Assembly (NCBI RefSeq): GCF_041200025.1
Contig: NZ_CP165628.1
Span: 806,001 to 870,000 of the forward strand
Direction of reading: 5' to 3'
Length of the DNA: 64,000 bases
Source of the DNA: Rouxiella sp. WC2420
GTDB taxonomy: Bacteria > Pseudomonadota > Gammaproteobacteria > Enterobacterales > Enterobacteriaceae
Part shown: in pieces, positions 27,544-37,137 of the stretch
How the letters are laid out: the number at the start of each line of letters is the position of its first letter
How positions within the stretch are numbered: the stretch's first letter is position 1
Translations under genes and position numbers: made by a program
Notes under the pieces: generated by a model
What the model saw: the letters and a program-made list of their open reading frames with translations, nothing else
Databases searched by the model: none
Told to the model about the DNA's origin: nothing

Positions 27544-28435
27544 AACTTCGCCACAGCCCCTGTTGAAGAAGTCTGCCGCCGTGGGAGCAACGGCTCGTCG
27601 AAGTTCGCTGCTGTTGCGGCGCAGCTCGCGTATGACACTGCCGATCTTGCTCTGCTGTGCCGCGCTGCTTTGGCTAACGCCGTTTATCTGGATGCTGTCG
27701 TCAGCGTTTAGTGAAAGCAGTTTTTCAGCGGATATGGCCTCAATGCTGCCGCGTTTTCCGCTGACTTTAGACAATTTTAAGCAGGCCTGGGAAAGCGCCG
27801 ATTGGTTGCGTCTCTACGCCAACACGATTTTCTTCGCTTTCGGCACCTTTCTGGTTCAACTGGTGACCATTACTACCGCCGGTTATGTTTTTGCCTATCA
27901 CGAATTTCGCGGCAAACAGACGCTGTTCTACCTGTTATTGATTCAGCTGATGATTATGCCGGTAATCATGATGGTGCCCAATATGATGATCCTAAAACAC
28001 ATAGGCCTGCTGAATACGCTAACCGGCACCATGATGCCGTATTTCGCCTCGGCGTTTGGCGTGTTCCTGATGCGGCAGGCATTTCTCGCTATTCCGAAAG
28101 AAATTGAAGAGGCCGCGCTGATGGAAGGCTGCCGCTGGTGGCAAGTGGTGTTTCGCGTACTGATCCCAATGTCTTGGCCGGCGATCATGGCGTTCGCCAC
28201 CGTCAGCATCACCTATCACTGGAATGAATACTTATGGCCGCTGATGGTGCTCAACGATCCGGACAAGCAGGTGCTGACCGTGGGTCTGGTGTCGTTTGCC
28301 ATGGGGGGCGAGTCAGGCGGCCAGTGGGGATTAATTACCGCCGGAACACTGATGGTGTGCTTCCCGCTGATGCTGGCTTTTATTCTCTTTCAAAAACAGT
28401 TCCTTAAAAGCTTTGGCTTTTCAGGCATCAAATAA
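27533..28435 (+). CDS. Ugp/Mal-type ABC transporter permease (UgpE-like)
   Basis: A 300-residue partner permease. After a basic N-terminal tail with several Arg (ATARRSSLLLRRSSR) come the membrane helices and the EAA loop EEAALMEGCRWWQVVFRVLIPMSWP; YHWNEYLWPLMVL is a UgpE/MalG-type signature. The frame extends to 27485, but GAGGAG before ATG 27533 marks the start. It ends nine bases before gpdQ. Confidence 0.87.
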   Translation: MSVETSPQPLLKKSAAVGATARRSSLLLRRSSRMTLPILLCCAALLWLTPFIWMLSSAFSESSFSADMASMLPRFPLTLDNFKQAWESADWLRLYANTIFFAFGTFLVQLVTITTAGYVFAYHEFRGKQTLFYLLLIQLMIMPVIMMVPNMMILKHIGLLNTLTGTMMPYFASAFGVFLMRQAFLAIPKEIEEAALMEGCRWWQVVFRVLIPMSWPAIMAFATVSITYHWNEYLWPLMVLNDPDKQVLTVGLVSFAMGGESGGQWGLITAGTLMVCFPLMLAFILFQKQFLKSFGFSGIK

Positions 28436-28444
28436 GGATTTCAC

Positions 28445-29272
28445 ATGTTTCTAGCTCAAATCTCCGATATGCATTTCCGCAGCCACGGCCGCAAGCTGTA
28501 TGATTTCATTGACGTTAATGGCAGCAACGCCGAAGTGGTGAGCCAGCTCAATGCGCTGGAAGAACGCCCGGATGCGGTGGTGATTACCGGCGATATCGTT
28601 AACTGCGGTTTAGCCAGCGAATATCAGGTGGCGCGTCAGACGCTGAGCAATCTGCATTACCCGCTGTATATCATTCCCGGAAATCACGACGATAAAGCCC
28701 AATTTCTTGAGGCCATGGGCCCGCTGTGCCCGCAATTGGGCACTGACCCGCAAAACATGCATTATGCGGTCGATGATTTCGACATGCGCCTGCTGTTTAT
28801 TGACACCAGCCTGCCGGGAGAGTCCAAAGGCTGGCTGACGCTGGAAACGCTGTCATGGCTGGAAGCGCAGCTGGAGCAGGGCGGCGACAAACCGACCGCA
28901 GTTTTTATGCATCATCCACCCATGAAACTGGGTTCAGCGCAGATGGACCGCATCGCCTGTGAAAATGGTGACCAGCTGCTGGCGCTGATTGACCGCTTCC
29001 CGTCTTTGGTTCGCGTATTTTGTGGACATACTCATCGTCTCATTTTTACCCAGTATCGACAGGCGATTATCACTACCATCCCCGGTACTGTGCATCAGGT
29101 GCCGTACTTCCACGAAAATCCTGCGCCGTATTACAACCTCGAGCCCGCCGCCTGTCTGATGCATCGCCTGGTAAATAACACCGGTCTGGTCAGCTATCTG
29201 CATCCCCTGACGCAGTACGCGGGTCCATATCTTTACGACGCGAATATCAGCTGCCCGGTGGATGAAAAATAA
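28445..29272 (+). CDS. gpdQ: Glycerophosphodiester phosphodiesterase GpdQ
   Basis: Dinuclear metallo-phosphodiesterase that hydrolyses glycerophosphodiesters such as glycerophosphoethanolamine to glycerol 3-phosphate and an alcohol; the Klebsiella (Enterobacter) aerogenes enzyme is the model. Length is 275 residues. All known ligand positions are in register: Asp8 and His10 in ISDMHF, Asp50 in ITGDIVNCG, Asn80 in PGNHDD, His156 in MHHPP, His195 and His197 in CGHTH. It sits inside an ABC transporter operon, sharing one base (TAATG) with the ATPase gene, so import and cleavage are coupled. Confidence 0.93.
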   Translation: MFLAQISDMHFRSHGRKLYDFIDVNGSNAEVVSQLNALEERPDAVVITGDIVNCGLASEYQVARQTLSNLHYPLYIIPGNHDDKAQFLEAMGPLCPQLGTDPQNMHYAVDDFDMRLLFIDTSLPGESKGWLTLETLSWLEAQLEQGGDKPTAVFMHHPPMKLGSAQMDRIACENGDQLLALIDRFPSLVRVFCGHTHRLIFTQYRQAIITTIPGTVHQVPYFHENPAPYYNLEPAACLMHRLVNNTGLVSYLHPLTQYAGPYLYDANISCPVDEK

Positions 29273-30384
29273 TGTCGAGTATCCGTCTGGAAAATATCAG
29301 CAAGCAGTTTGAAGGCAGCATGGCGGTCAATAATTTGTCGCTGGAAATCGCCGATGGTGAGTTTCTGGTGCTGGTGGGGCCGTCCGGCTGCGGCAAGAGT
29401 ACGCTGCTGCGGCTGCTGGCTGGCCTGGAGCAGGTGAGTGAAGGGCGGATTTTGCAGGCGGGCACTGACATTACCGACCTTGAACCACGAGAGCGTAATT
29501 TCTCGATGATTTTCCAGAACTATGCACTATTTCCGCACATGACCGTCGAGCAGAACATCACTTTCGGCATGCGCATGCGTAACGAACCCAAGTCACAGCA
29601 TCGTGCACGGGTGGATCGTGTCGCAGATTTGTTGCAGTTGGGTGAGCTGCTGGGCCGCAAACCGGGCAAGCTTTCCGGTGGACAGCGCCAGCGCGTGGCC
29701 ATGGCGCGAGCCATTGTTCGGGACCCGAAACTGTTTTTGATGGACGAACCGCTGTCGAATCTTGATGCCCGTCTCCGTACAGAAGTTCGCGACGGCATTA
29801 TGGTCCTGCACCAACAGTTAAAAACCAGCACCGTATACGTGACGCACGATCAGATGGAAGCCATGACCATGGCCGACCGTATTGCGGTGCTCAACGGCGG
29901 ACATTTACAGCAGATAGGCAAGCCGCAGGAGCTGTATGCGCATCCCGCCAATCTGTTTGTTGCCGGATTTATCGGCACTCCAGCGATGAACATTTTCAAA
30001 CTTCCTTGCCGCGACGGCGTGGTGATGGTCGCCAATCAGGCAGTGAAATTACCTGATACTGCTCATGCTCGTCAGTTGACCGAGGTGTATTTGGGCATCA
30101 GACCCGAGCATATCAACGATAACGTGGGCATCAACGGCGGGGAACTTCATCAATCTGACGAATGGGTCATTCTGGAGGCTTCACTGACCTACTGCGAGCT
30201 GCTGGGGGCTGATTATCTGAATCATGCACAAACGGCGCTCGGCGAAATCCGCTACCTGAGAGAAAACCGTGGCAATGCACCACAGGCCAATCAACAGGTT
30301 AGCTTGAGCTTTTCATTGCAAGACCTTCACTTTTTTTCAGGCCAAAACCAGCAAAATTTACACCGGGAGAGTTCACATGCGTAA
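29272..30384 (+). CDS. UgpC/MalK-type ABC transporter ATPase
   Basis: A 370-residue single-domain ATPase with the C-terminal regulatory (TOBE) domain of the CUT1 family. Walker A GPSGCGKST, Q-loop FQNYALFPHMTV, signature LSGGQRQRVAMARA and Walker B LFLMDEPLSNLDA are intact. Starts on the last base of gpdQ and overlaps the binding-protein gene by eight bases. Serves the UgpA/UgpE-like permeases upstream. Confidence 0.92.
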   Translation: MSSIRLENISKQFEGSMAVNNLSLEIADGEFLVLVGPSGCGKSTLLRLLAGLEQVSEGRILQAGTDITDLEPRERNFSMIFQNYALFPHMTVEQNITFGMRMRNEPKSQHRARVDRVADLLQLGELLGRKPGKLSGGQRQRVAMARAIVRDPKLFLMDEPLSNLDARLRTEVRDGIMVLHQQLKTSTVYVTHDQMEAMTMADRIAVLNGGHLQQIGKPQELYAHPANLFVAGFIGTPAMNIFKLPCRDGVVMVANQAVKLPDTAHARQLTEVYLGIRPEHINDNVGINGGELHQSDEWVILEASLTYCELLGADYLNHAQTALGEIRYLRENRGNAPQANQQVSLSFSLQDLHFFSGQNQQNLHRESSHA

Positions 30385-31681
30385 TATCAAGGCGCTCACC
30401 TTAGCAGTCACCATGATGACTGCAGGCGCTGTATCAGCTAAACAGAATATCGATTTTATGTTTCCCGCGCCGGTAGACGGCAAACTGACAATGGAAATGA
30501 CTCGAGTAATCAAAGAGTTCAACCAGTCACAGAACGATGTCGAGGTGCGCGGTATTTTTACTGGCAGCTATGATACCACCAAGGTCAAGGCCGAAGCAGC
30601 GGCGAAATCCGGTGAGCCACCGGCGCTGGTGATTATGTCTGCCAACTTTACTGCCGATCTGGCGATTAAAAATGAAATCCTGCCAATGGACGAACTGTTC
30701 AAATACGGTAATGAAAAAGCCACGCCGTTCCTGACAGAAAACTTCTGGCCAGCGATGCGTCAAAATGCGCAGGTCAATGGCGTGACCTACGCCATTCCTT
30801 TCCATAACTCGACGCCAATCCTTTATTACAACAAGGACATGTTCAAGAAGGCTGGAATCGATCATCCACCGACTGATTGGACGGAGCTGCTGGCCGACGC
30901 CAAAAAATTGACCGACCAGTCAAAAGGGCAATGGGGCGTGATGCTGCCTTCAACCAATGATGATTACGGTGCCTGGATTTTGTCTGCACTGACCCGTGCC
31001 AATGGCGGTAACTACTACAATGCCGATTATCCCGGTGAAGTCTATTACAACCAGCCATCGACCATTGGCGCGTTGCGTTTCTGGCAGAATCTAGTGTATC
31101 GCGACAAAGTCATGCCCGAGGGCGTGCTGAATTCTAAACAGATAAGCGCAGCTTTTTTCTCCGGCAAGCTGGGGATGGCGATGTTAAGCACTGGTGCGCT
31201 GGGCTTTATGCGTGAAAATACCAAGGATTTTGAGCTGGGCGTGGCGATGATGCCAAAAGAAGTACGCAACGCAGTGACCATTGGCGGCGCAAGTCTGGTG
31301 AGCTTTAAAGGTATTTCTGAAGATCAGAAAAAGGCAGCGTATACCTTCCTGCAATACCTTGTCAGCCCGAAAGTAAACGGCAGCTGGAGTCGATTTACCG
31401 GCTACTTCTCACCGCGTATCGCTTCTTACGACACGCCGGAAATGAAGGACTATCTTGCCAGGGATCCGCGCGCGGAAATCGCCTTGCAGCAGCTGAAATA
31501 TGCTCAACCGTGGTACGCAACCTATGAAACAGTGGCTGTGCGTCAGGCAATGGAAAACCAGTTAGGAGCCTTGATGAATGATGCCAAGCTGACGCCGGAA
31601 GCGGCAGCCGCAGCGGCGCAAAAGCAGGCTGATGAAATTATGATGCCATACAACCAGCAGACTGCATTAAAAGTGCCTTAA
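30377..31681 (+). CDS. Ugp-type ABC transporter periplasmic binding protein
   Basis: A 434-residue exported protein; the signal peptide ends at GAVSA (about residue 21). The mature region has FMFPAPVDGKLTMEMTRVIKEFN, YAIPFHNSTPILYYNKDMFKKAG and GKLGMAMLSTGALG, patterns of UgpB-like CUT1 binding proteins. In this operon the order is permease-permease-gpdQ-ATPase-binding protein, unlike E. coli ugpBAECQ in which the binding protein is first and UgpQ (a different fold) is the diesterase. Ligand inferred to be glycerol 3-phosphate or its diesters. Confidence 0.88.
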   Translation: MRNIKALTLAVTMMTAGAVSAKQNIDFMFPAPVDGKLTMEMTRVIKEFNQSQNDVEVRGIFTGSYDTTKVKAEAAAKSGEPPALVIMSANFTADLAIKNEILPMDELFKYGNEKATPFLTENFWPAMRQNAQVNGVTYAIPFHNSTPILYYNKDMFKKAGIDHPPTDWTELLADAKKLTDQSKGQWGVMLPSTNDDYGAWILSALTRANGGNYYNADYPGEVYYNQPSTIGALRFWQNLVYRDKVMPEGVLNSKQISAAFFSGKLGMAMLSTGALGFMRENTKDFELGVAMMPKEVRNAVTIGGASLVSFKGISEDQKKAAYTFLQYLVSPKVNGSWSRFTGYFSPRIASYDTPEMKDYLARDPRAEIALQQLKYAQPWYATYETVAVRQAMENQLGALMNDAKLTPEAAAAAAQKQADEIMMPYNQQTALKVP

Positions 31682-31732
31682 TTTATCCGCTGTCATTTAT
31701 GCACCACAGCCATATAAATATTTCAACATTTC

Positions 31733-31768
31733 CCCCGGTTACTGGATTTTCCAGACTGCCGGGGTTTT
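31733..31768. terminator. Terminator after the ugp/gpdQ operon
   Basis: CCCCGG (31733-31738) pairs with CCGGGG (31759-31764) and the inner CTGG with CCAG, followed by TTTT. It separates the operon from the convergent HD-domain gene. Confidence 0.85.
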
Positions 31769-31833
31769 AATTGCTGCTTTGTCGTTTTAAATCTCATTAT
31801 TAATCAAAGTCTAATGAAATTTTTAGAGCGAGA

Positions 31834-32442
31834 TTACTTTAACCAGCCCTGCTCATACGCATGGTTGAGGTGCACAAGCAGATGCTCCCACAGTTGCGGG
31901 TTAATTTCGCTGATAAAGGCGTTGCGCGACAATACCTGCTCAAGGCGAATGTTGTTCTCGACCCAGCTCTGCCCCTGATTGCTAAGGTTCATCACCACCG
32001 GCAAGACACGGTCAATGACCAGGGCAAACCGCGCTTCTGGCGTTTCGCCAGCTTCGTATTCGTCCCACAGGTCGCGAAATTGCTGATTCAAAGGAGCAGG
32101 CAGCAGGCCAAACAGGCGACAGGCAGCTTCGACCTCTTTGGAATGAATAGCTTCACGGGCAGCCAGATCGTAGACAAGCACGTCACCGGCATCGATCTCT
32201 ACGATGTCATGCAGCAGCGCCATGCGAATAACTTTTTGAATATCGACGTCTTTACCGGCAAAAGGTGCCAGACTCATCGCGGCAACGGCGAAATGCCAGC
32301 TGTGCTCCGCCGAGTTTTCCTGACGCTGCGTACCCAGAACCTTGGTACGGCGTTGCACGCTTTTCAATTTATCGATTTCCATAAGAAATTGAAAAATTTC
32401 GGTCATCGGGCCGAAATCAAGTGCCGGGGAGGCTACGGACAT
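31834..32442 (-). CDS. HD-domain phosphohydrolase (HDDC2/YfbR-like)
   Basis: A 202-residue cytosolic HD-superfamily protein. Metal ligands are visible as His47 in NSAEHSWHFA, His78-Asp79 in ALLHDIVEIDAGD, and an Asp in ALVIDRVLP. Wording is nearer to the HDDC2/YGK1 5'-deoxyribonucleotidase group than to YfbR, so no gene name is given. AAGGTG precedes the chosen ATG. Monocistronic, converging on the ugp-type operon. Likely removes phosphate from deoxynucleoside monophosphates. Confidence 0.8.
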   Translation of the reverse strand: MSVASPALDFGPMTEIFQFLMEIDKLKSVQRRTKVLGTQRQENSAEHSWHFAVAAMSLAPFAGKDVDIQKVIRMALLHDIVEIDAGDVLVYDLAAREAIHSKEVEAACRLFGLLPAPLNQQFRDLWDEYEAGETPEARFALVIDRVLPVVMNLSNQGQSWVENNIRLEQVLSRNAFISEINPQLWEHLLVHLNHAYEQGWLK

Positions 32443-32764
32443 AATTACACCTTAGTCATTAGAGACGGCTATTTCAGAAAAATCCTTTAACCCTGCATTT
32501 CAAATGCATTTGAGTTAATACGATAAAGCTAAAGAGTAAAAAAATCATGCTTTAAGCATATTTGATACTAATTATCCCAGACACAGCCCTCAGCATTCAG
32601 ACATAAATTGTAAAGTTGCTTAAGGGGTAGTTACATCGGCATATACAATTTTTAAGCTTACACGTGTACACTGGAATCGTTGTCAGCTAGAGTGCCAATG
32701 CACAAAATTGTTTAATTTCTGGTCGTGGTAATTATTAGCTTCCTGGTCTCGAGGTTCTCAATAA
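32443..32764. promoter_or_regulatory. Divergent gap between the HD gene and trhA
   Basis: AT-rich divergent control region of 322 bases. It holds a perfect 14-bp palindrome TCAAATGCATTTGA at 32500-32513 and a smaller symmetric segment ACACGTGT at 32660-32667 that overlaps GTGTACAC. No RNA gene seen. AGGTT before the trhA ATG is its ribosome-binding site. Confidence 0.4.
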
Positions 32765-33409
32765 ATGGATAAAGTTTCACCACATCGATATCCGTGGGCA
32801 GAAGAGATCGCCAATAGCATAAGTCATGGCGTTGGCATCGTTTTAGGCATTGTCGGCCTAGTGCTGTTATTGGTTCAGGCTGTTGGCGTCAATGCCAATG
32901 TCACTGCCATTACCAGCTACAGCCTTTACGGCGGCAGCATGATTTTGCTGTTCTCTGCCTCTACGCTTTATCACGCTATTCCACATGAAAGGGCCAAATA
33001 TTGGCTTAAAAAGCTCGATCACTGCGCAATCTATTTATTGATTGCCGGGACATACACGCCGTTCTTGTTGGTCGGGCTCGATTCCCCGTTGGCAAAAGGG
33101 CTGATGATCGTTATCTGGTCCATCGCCGGTTTTGGGGTGATTTTTAAACTGGCCTTTGCACACCGCTTTGAAGTGCTGTCATTGGTGATTTATCTGACGA
33201 TGGGCTGGCTGTCGCTGATTGTGATTTATCAGCTGGCAATGAAACTCTCGATAGGAGGTGTCATCCTGCTGGCAGCCGGGGGCATCATCTATACGCTTGG
33301 CGTGATCTTCTATGCTTCCAAGCGTTTTCGTTTTGGCCATGCAATTTGGCACGGCTTTGTGTTGGGCGGGTGCTTCTGCCATTTTCTGGCAATTTATTAC
33401 TACGTCTAA
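32765..33409 (+). CDS. trhA: Hemolysin III / PAQR family membrane protein TrhA (YqfA)
   Basis: A 214-residue inner-membrane protein with seven predicted hydrophobic segments. It has the PAQR/hemolysin III signatures [47 protein letters not shown] and [11 protein letters not shown] with conserved His and Asp. Nearly identical wording to E. coli YqfA. In E. coli it lies beside ygfZ, as here; TrhA is linked to membrane energetics and fatty-acid homeostasis. Confidence 0.92.
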   Translation: MDKVSPHRYPWAEEIANSISHGVGIVLGIVGLVLLLVQAVGVNANVTAITSYSLYGGSMILLFSASTLYHAIPHERAKYWLKKLDHCAIYLLIAGTYTPFLLVGLDSPLAKGLMIVIWSIAGFGVIFKLAFAHRFEVLSLVIYLTMGWLSLIVIYQLAMKLSIGGVILLAAGGIIYTLGVIFYASKRFRFGHAIWHGFVLGGCFCHFLAIYYYV

Positions 33410-33434
33410 AATTTATTACTACTTCTAACTTGTT

Positions 33435-33466
33435 CCCCAGCGTTGCGCATAGGCGAAGCGCTGGGG
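33435..33466. terminator. Hairpin between convergent trhA and ygfZ
   Basis: CCCCAGCG and CGCTGGGG form a perfect 8-bp stem around 16 bases. There is no clear T tract on either side, so it may be a weak or protein-assisted terminator shared by the two convergent genes. Confidence 0.45.
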
Positions 33467-33485
33467 TGATTGCCTGGTTAACCTA

Positions 33486-34478
33486 TTATTTATCTTCTTC
33501 CAGAGAGTACGGCAGTGGCTGAACTCGCAAAGTACTGCTGGCTTCATCACGCACGCGCAGCACACTGTCAGTGTCTAAATCATTGTTTAGCACCGCCTGA
33601 ACCCACACTGCGCCATCATTAAGCTGAACGGCAGCCAATACTGTGCCTGTTCTGCGCCAGTTCTCGCCAAGTTGAAGCTCAAGATCGTCTCCCGCGGCCG
33701 GAACTTTGCTGGATTTACCCGCCAGCCAATACAGTGCTCGCTTGTTCGCCCCGCGATACTTGGCGCGTGCAACCATCTCCTGGCCCGCGTAGCAACCTTT
33801 GGTAAAACTGATACCTTCAAGCGCCTGAATATTAGTGGCCTGTGGAATAAACTGCACACTATTAACGGTATCGATAATTGGGAATCCGGCTTCAATGTCC
33901 AGCGCCAGCCACTGTTGGCTATCGTTCAACTGAGCCTGTTCGCCGATTTCCTCCGTTATCTGCTGCGCTTTCTCCGGGCTAGTGACAATCAGATAGCGCT
34001 CGGCAGGCAGTGGTAGATAAAGCAGTGTAGATTCATCTTCTTGCACCACCTGAGTCGTTGCGTCAGGCAGGGTGGCGAAGATACCTTTCAGCGCCGCGCT
34101 AGCCTGGAAACCGGCGACGCCAAGCAGGACCACGTCATCATCGGCAACGAAGGTAATTTTAGAGAACACTGCGTACTTCTTCATCTCGGTCATCTGCTGA
34201 TCGCGCAGGTTGCGGCGCTCGATAAACGCCATGCCATCGCCGCGCTTGAACAGACGCATATTGCTCCACATTTTGCCTTTGGCGTCGCAGTGGGCGCAAA
34301 GCACGTGGTGTTCAGGAGCCAGCTTCTCGACGTCGGCGGTAACCTGACCCTGCAAATAAGAGAGAGTATCGGCCCCGGTCATGGTGACCAGCGCCCAGTC
34401 TTCCAGAGACACAACGGTCAGAGGAAGGTGCGACGAAGATGAAGGTTTTTGCGGAGGAAACGGGTACTTGTACGTCAT
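33486..34478 (-). CDS. ygfZ: tRNA-modifying / Fe-S repair protein YgfZ
   Basis: A 330-residue folate-binding protein related to GcvT, needed for full activity of certain Fe-S enzymes such as MiaB. The family motif KGCYAGQE is present with Cys229, and LQGQVTADV and [16 protein letters not shown] match E. coli YgfZ. AGGA precedes the ATG. Divergent from sdhE-ygfX, an arrangement kept from E. coli. Confidence 0.94.
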   Translation of the reverse strand: MTYKYPFPPQKPSSSSHLPLTVVSLEDWALVTMTGADTLSYLQGQVTADVEKLAPEHHVLCAHCDAKGKMWSNMRLFKRGDGMAFIERRNLRDQQMTEMKKYAVFSKITFVADDDVVLLGVAGFQASAALKGIFATLPDATTQVVQEDESTLLYLPLPAERYLIVTSPEKAQQITEEIGEQAQLNDSQQWLALDIEAGFPIIDTVNSVQFIPQATNIQALEGISFTKGCYAGQEMVARAKYRGANKRALYWLAGKSSKVPAAGDDLELQLGENWRRTGTVLAAVQLNDGAVWVQAVLNNDLDTDSVLRVRDEASSTLRVQPLPYSLEEDK

Positions 34479-34764
34479 GTGATGTCCTAATCCTGGGCAG
34501 CTGATGCAGGGATGTATACAGGCATGGTAAAAGAGCTTACCCGCTTTGAAAACACTTATTGCTACTCTTTACGGGATGTCTCGCATCGATTGCTTAGTTG
34601 TTGCCGGAGATGCCGGAACTTTTGCGGCATGTCGTCCAAAAATTAACATCCTGTGGCATCAGTGAGCTGAAAAGTTACGCCTCAAGACCCTGGGCTGATA
34701 GAATCCCCCCTGAAATGATAAAAATCAGATTTGCCGTATTTCTACAAAAATGGATACCCGCACA

Positions 34765-35031
34765 ATGGATATAAACAATAAATCCCGCATCCAATGGGCC
34801 TGCCGCCGAGGCATGAAAGAGCTGGATATGGCCATCATGCCGTTCTTTGTGTATGAGTTTGATACCCTTAGCGATGAAGATAAAACGCAGTTTGCTCGCC
34901 TGCTGGAGTGTGATGACCCGGATCTGTTTAACTGGCTGATGAACTACGGTGAGCCGAACGATCTCGAGTTAAAACGTATTGTTAGCCTGATTCAGACGCG
35001 AAATAAAGACCGTGGCCCTGTGGCAATGTGA
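34765..35031 (+). CDS. sdhE: FAD assembly factor SdhE (YgfY/CptB)
   Basis: An 88-residue helical protein that promotes covalent FAD attachment to succinate dehydrogenase and fumarate reductase. The RGxxE motif is Arg15 to Glu19 in RRGMKEL, and [16 protein letters not shown] is conserved. A frame opens at 34750 (MDTRT), but MDINNK at 34765 equals the E. coli start. The end overlaps ygfX by 20 bases. Confidence 0.94.
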   Translation: MDINNKSRIQWACRRGMKELDMAIMPFFVYEFDTLSDEDKTQFARLLECDDPDLFNWLMNYGEPNDLELKRIVSLIQTRNKDRGPVAM

Positions 35032-35479
35032 TCTTCGCGTGTCGTGGCGTAGCCAGCTGTTTTCGCTGGCTGTTCATGGCATGGTGATTTTGCTGATTCT
35101 GCTGCTGCCGTGGCCGCCGGGCGACTGGATAATCTGGTTGGTATTGCTGGTGATCATGGTTTCGCAGGCAATCCGCAGTCAACGCCGCATCAGCGCCAGA
35201 CACGGTGAAATAGCACTGTTGGCACAGGATCGACTGCTGTGGCGTAAACTTGAGTGGCGTATCAGGCAGCCTGTGTGGATGATCGACAGCGGAATACTGT
35301 TATCACTGACACGAGAGCAAAAGCGCCGCGGGTGGCGTCGGATATTTCGCAGCAACAAACAGAAACTGTGGCTCGCATCTGACAGCATGAGCGAGGCTGA
35401 ATGGCGGCATTTACGGCAAATTTTGCTTACCGGCAAGCGCGATTCGGAGCCGGCCAAGAACCACCACCACCCGCTTTAG
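35012..35479 (+). CDS. ygfX: Membrane protein YgfX (CptA)
   Basis: A 155-residue inner-membrane protein with two hydrophobic segments near the N-terminus and a cytoplasmic domain ending [34 protein letters not shown] from a GTG start matches E. coli YgfX (MVLWQSDLRVSWRAQ). It overlaps sdhE by 20 bases. CptA/CptB was described as a toxin/antitoxin-like pair acting on the cytoskeleton, but SdhE has a clear flavinylation role, so that label is doubtful. An insert [12 protein letters not shown] makes it about 20 residues longer than in E. coli. Confidence 0.9.
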   Translation: MALWQCDLRVSWRSQLFSLAVHGMVILLILLLPWPPGDWIIWLVLLVIMVSQAIRSQRRISARHGEIALLAQDRLLWRKLEWRIRQPVWMIDSGILLSLTREQKRRGWRRIFRSNKQKLWLASDSMSEAEWRHLRQILLTGKRDSEPAKNHHHPL

Positions 35480-35556
35480 GCATTCTCGCAGGCGGCTGGC
35501 AGTTCTTGCTTTTGTTCATAAGGCCTTTAACTTGCAGAGTTAGGTATTTGCTGCGA

Positions 35557-36075
35557 CTAAAGCAGGGCGTCCATCTCGAGCAGGATTTGATCGCACCACT
35601 CTTGCAGTCGGTCTTCGCTCATTTCGAACTGATTAACTTCATCCAGCGCCAGACCGACAAAATGTTTTCCATCGGCGCTTAGAGGCTTGGGACTGGTGAA
35701 CTCGAAGCCTTCAATTGGCCAGAAACCGATGAATTGCACGCCTAAAGGAAGCAGTCGATCGTAGAGCATGCCCAGAGCATCGAGGAACCACTCACCGTAA
35801 CCGAGCTGGTCGCCCATGCCATACATAGCAACGATTTTACCGCGCAGGTTCAAGGTGGCGAGCTGGTCCCAGACTGCCTCCCAGTCTTCCTGAATCTCGC
35901 CAAAGTCCCAGGTAGGAATCCCAAGGATAAGTATGTCGTAATCCTCCATTCTGGATGGCTCGACATCTTTTAAATTGTGCAGTTCCACCAAGTCTTCGCC
36001 CAAAATTTCGCGAATTTTCTCTGCTGCCATTTCGGTGTAACAGGTGCTTGAACCGTAGAAAAGACCGATTTTCAT
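35557..36075 (-). CDS. fldB: Flavodoxin FldB
   Basis: A 172-residue long-chain flavodoxin, FMN-dependent electron carrier. The FMN phosphate loop is GSSTCYTE, with [20 protein letters not shown] and [17 protein letters not shown] (here [10 protein letters not shown]) forming the isoalloxazine loops. Wording is that of FldB, not FldA. Divergent from xerD as in E. coli; convergent with ygfX. Confidence 0.93.
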   Translation of the reverse strand: MKIGLFYGSSTCYTEMAAEKIREILGEDLVELHNLKDVEPSRMEDYDILILGIPTWDFGEIQEDWEAVWDQLATLNLRGKIVAMYGMGDQLGYGEWFLDALGMLYDRLLPLGVQFIGFWPIEGFEFTSPKPLSADGKHFVGLALDEVNQFEMSEDRLQEWCDQILLEMDALL

Positions 36076-36206
36076 TATTCTTGCTGCCGTACTGAGTCAA
36101 TCAATGAATAGCGTTGAGTGTACCAGACTTGTGCCAAATTAAGGCATAATGCGCGGGTGTTACCTTCACTGTAAGCAATGCCTGGAAACAGGATAAAGGA
36201 GAAAAT

Positions 36207-37112
36207 GTGCCTAAACCAGACGATGGCCAAATGCTGGTCGAGCAGTTTCTCGATGCACTATGGCTGGAACGAAACCTCGCCGAAAACACTCTGGCTTCCT
36301 ATCGTTTGGACCTGAAGTCGCTGCTAAGCTGGCTTGAACATCATAATACCGACTGGCTTCGGGCGCAGGCTATCGATTTGCAGTCGTTCCTGGCCGAGCG
36401 GGTTGACGGCGGCTACAAGGCCAGCAGTTCAGCGCGCCTGCTGAGTGCCATGCGACGTTTTTTCCAGTATCTAAACCGCGAATCGCTGCGTGAAGATGAT
36501 CCGACCGCGCTGTTGTCTTCGCCTAAATTGCCACAGCGCTTGCCAAAGGATCTTAGTGAAGCGCAGGTGGAGTCGCTGCTTGCTGCTCCCAGCACTGACA
36601 TCCCGCTGGAGCTGCGCGACAAGTCGATGCTTGAGCTACTTTATGCTACCGGTCTGCGTGTTTCCGAGCTGGTGGGATTGACACTCAGCGATATCAGCCT
36701 ACGTCAGGGCGTGGTCCGCGTGATTGGTAAAGGTGATAAAGAACGATTAGTGCCGCTGGGGGAAGAGGCAGTGTACTGGCTCGAAAACTATTTTGAGCAC
36801 GGCAGACCCTGGTTGCTCAACGGACAGTCACTAGACATTGTTTTTCCAAGCAATCGCAGCCAAAAAATGACACGTCAGACATTCTGGCATCGAATAAAGC
36901 ATTATGCTGTGCTGGCAGGCATTGACGCCGAAAAACTGTCGCCTCACGTGCTGCGACACGCTTTTGCCACCCATTTACTGAACCATGGTGCGGACCTGCG
37001 CGTGGTACAAATGCTTTTAGGTCACAGCGATCTGTCGACCACACAAATTTATACTCATGTAGCAACGGAGCGTTTAAAGCAGCTACATCAACAACATCAC
37101 CCTCGTGCCTGA
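36207..37112 (+). CDS. xerD: Site-specific tyrosine recombinase XerD
   Basis: Acts with XerC and FtsK at dif to resolve chromosome dimers. Length 301 against 298 in E. coli, the extra three residues at the N-terminus, so the catalytic set is at about Arg151 (TGLRVSELV), Lys175 (GKGDKE), His247 and Arg250 (HVLRHAF), His273 (LGHSDLS) and Tyr282 (TTQIYTHV). The start is GTG with AAAGGAG upstream. Followed by dsbC and recJ, the conserved xerD-dsbC-recJ unit. Confidence 0.96.
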   Translation: MPKPDDGQMLVEQFLDALWLERNLAENTLASYRLDLKSLLSWLEHHNTDWLRAQAIDLQSFLAERVDGGYKASSSARLLSAMRRFFQYLNRESLREDDPTALLSSPKLPQRLPKDLSEAQVESLLAAPSTDIPLELRDKSMLELLYATGLRVSELVGLTLSDISLRQGVVRVIGKGDKERLVPLGEEAVYWLENYFEHGRPWLLNGQSLDIVFPSNRSQKMTRQTFWHRIKHYAVLAGIDAEKLSPHVLRHAFATHLLNHGADLRVVQMLLGHSDLSTTQIYTHVATERLKQLHQQHHPRA

Positions 37113-37137
37113 CCTGAGGGAAACACAGGACGTAACG

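Noticed and set aside
35012-35479. YgfX/SdhE as a toxin-antitoxin pair
   Set aside because: The neighbour is clearly SdhE, a flavinylation factor; the toxin claim is not supported by sequence.
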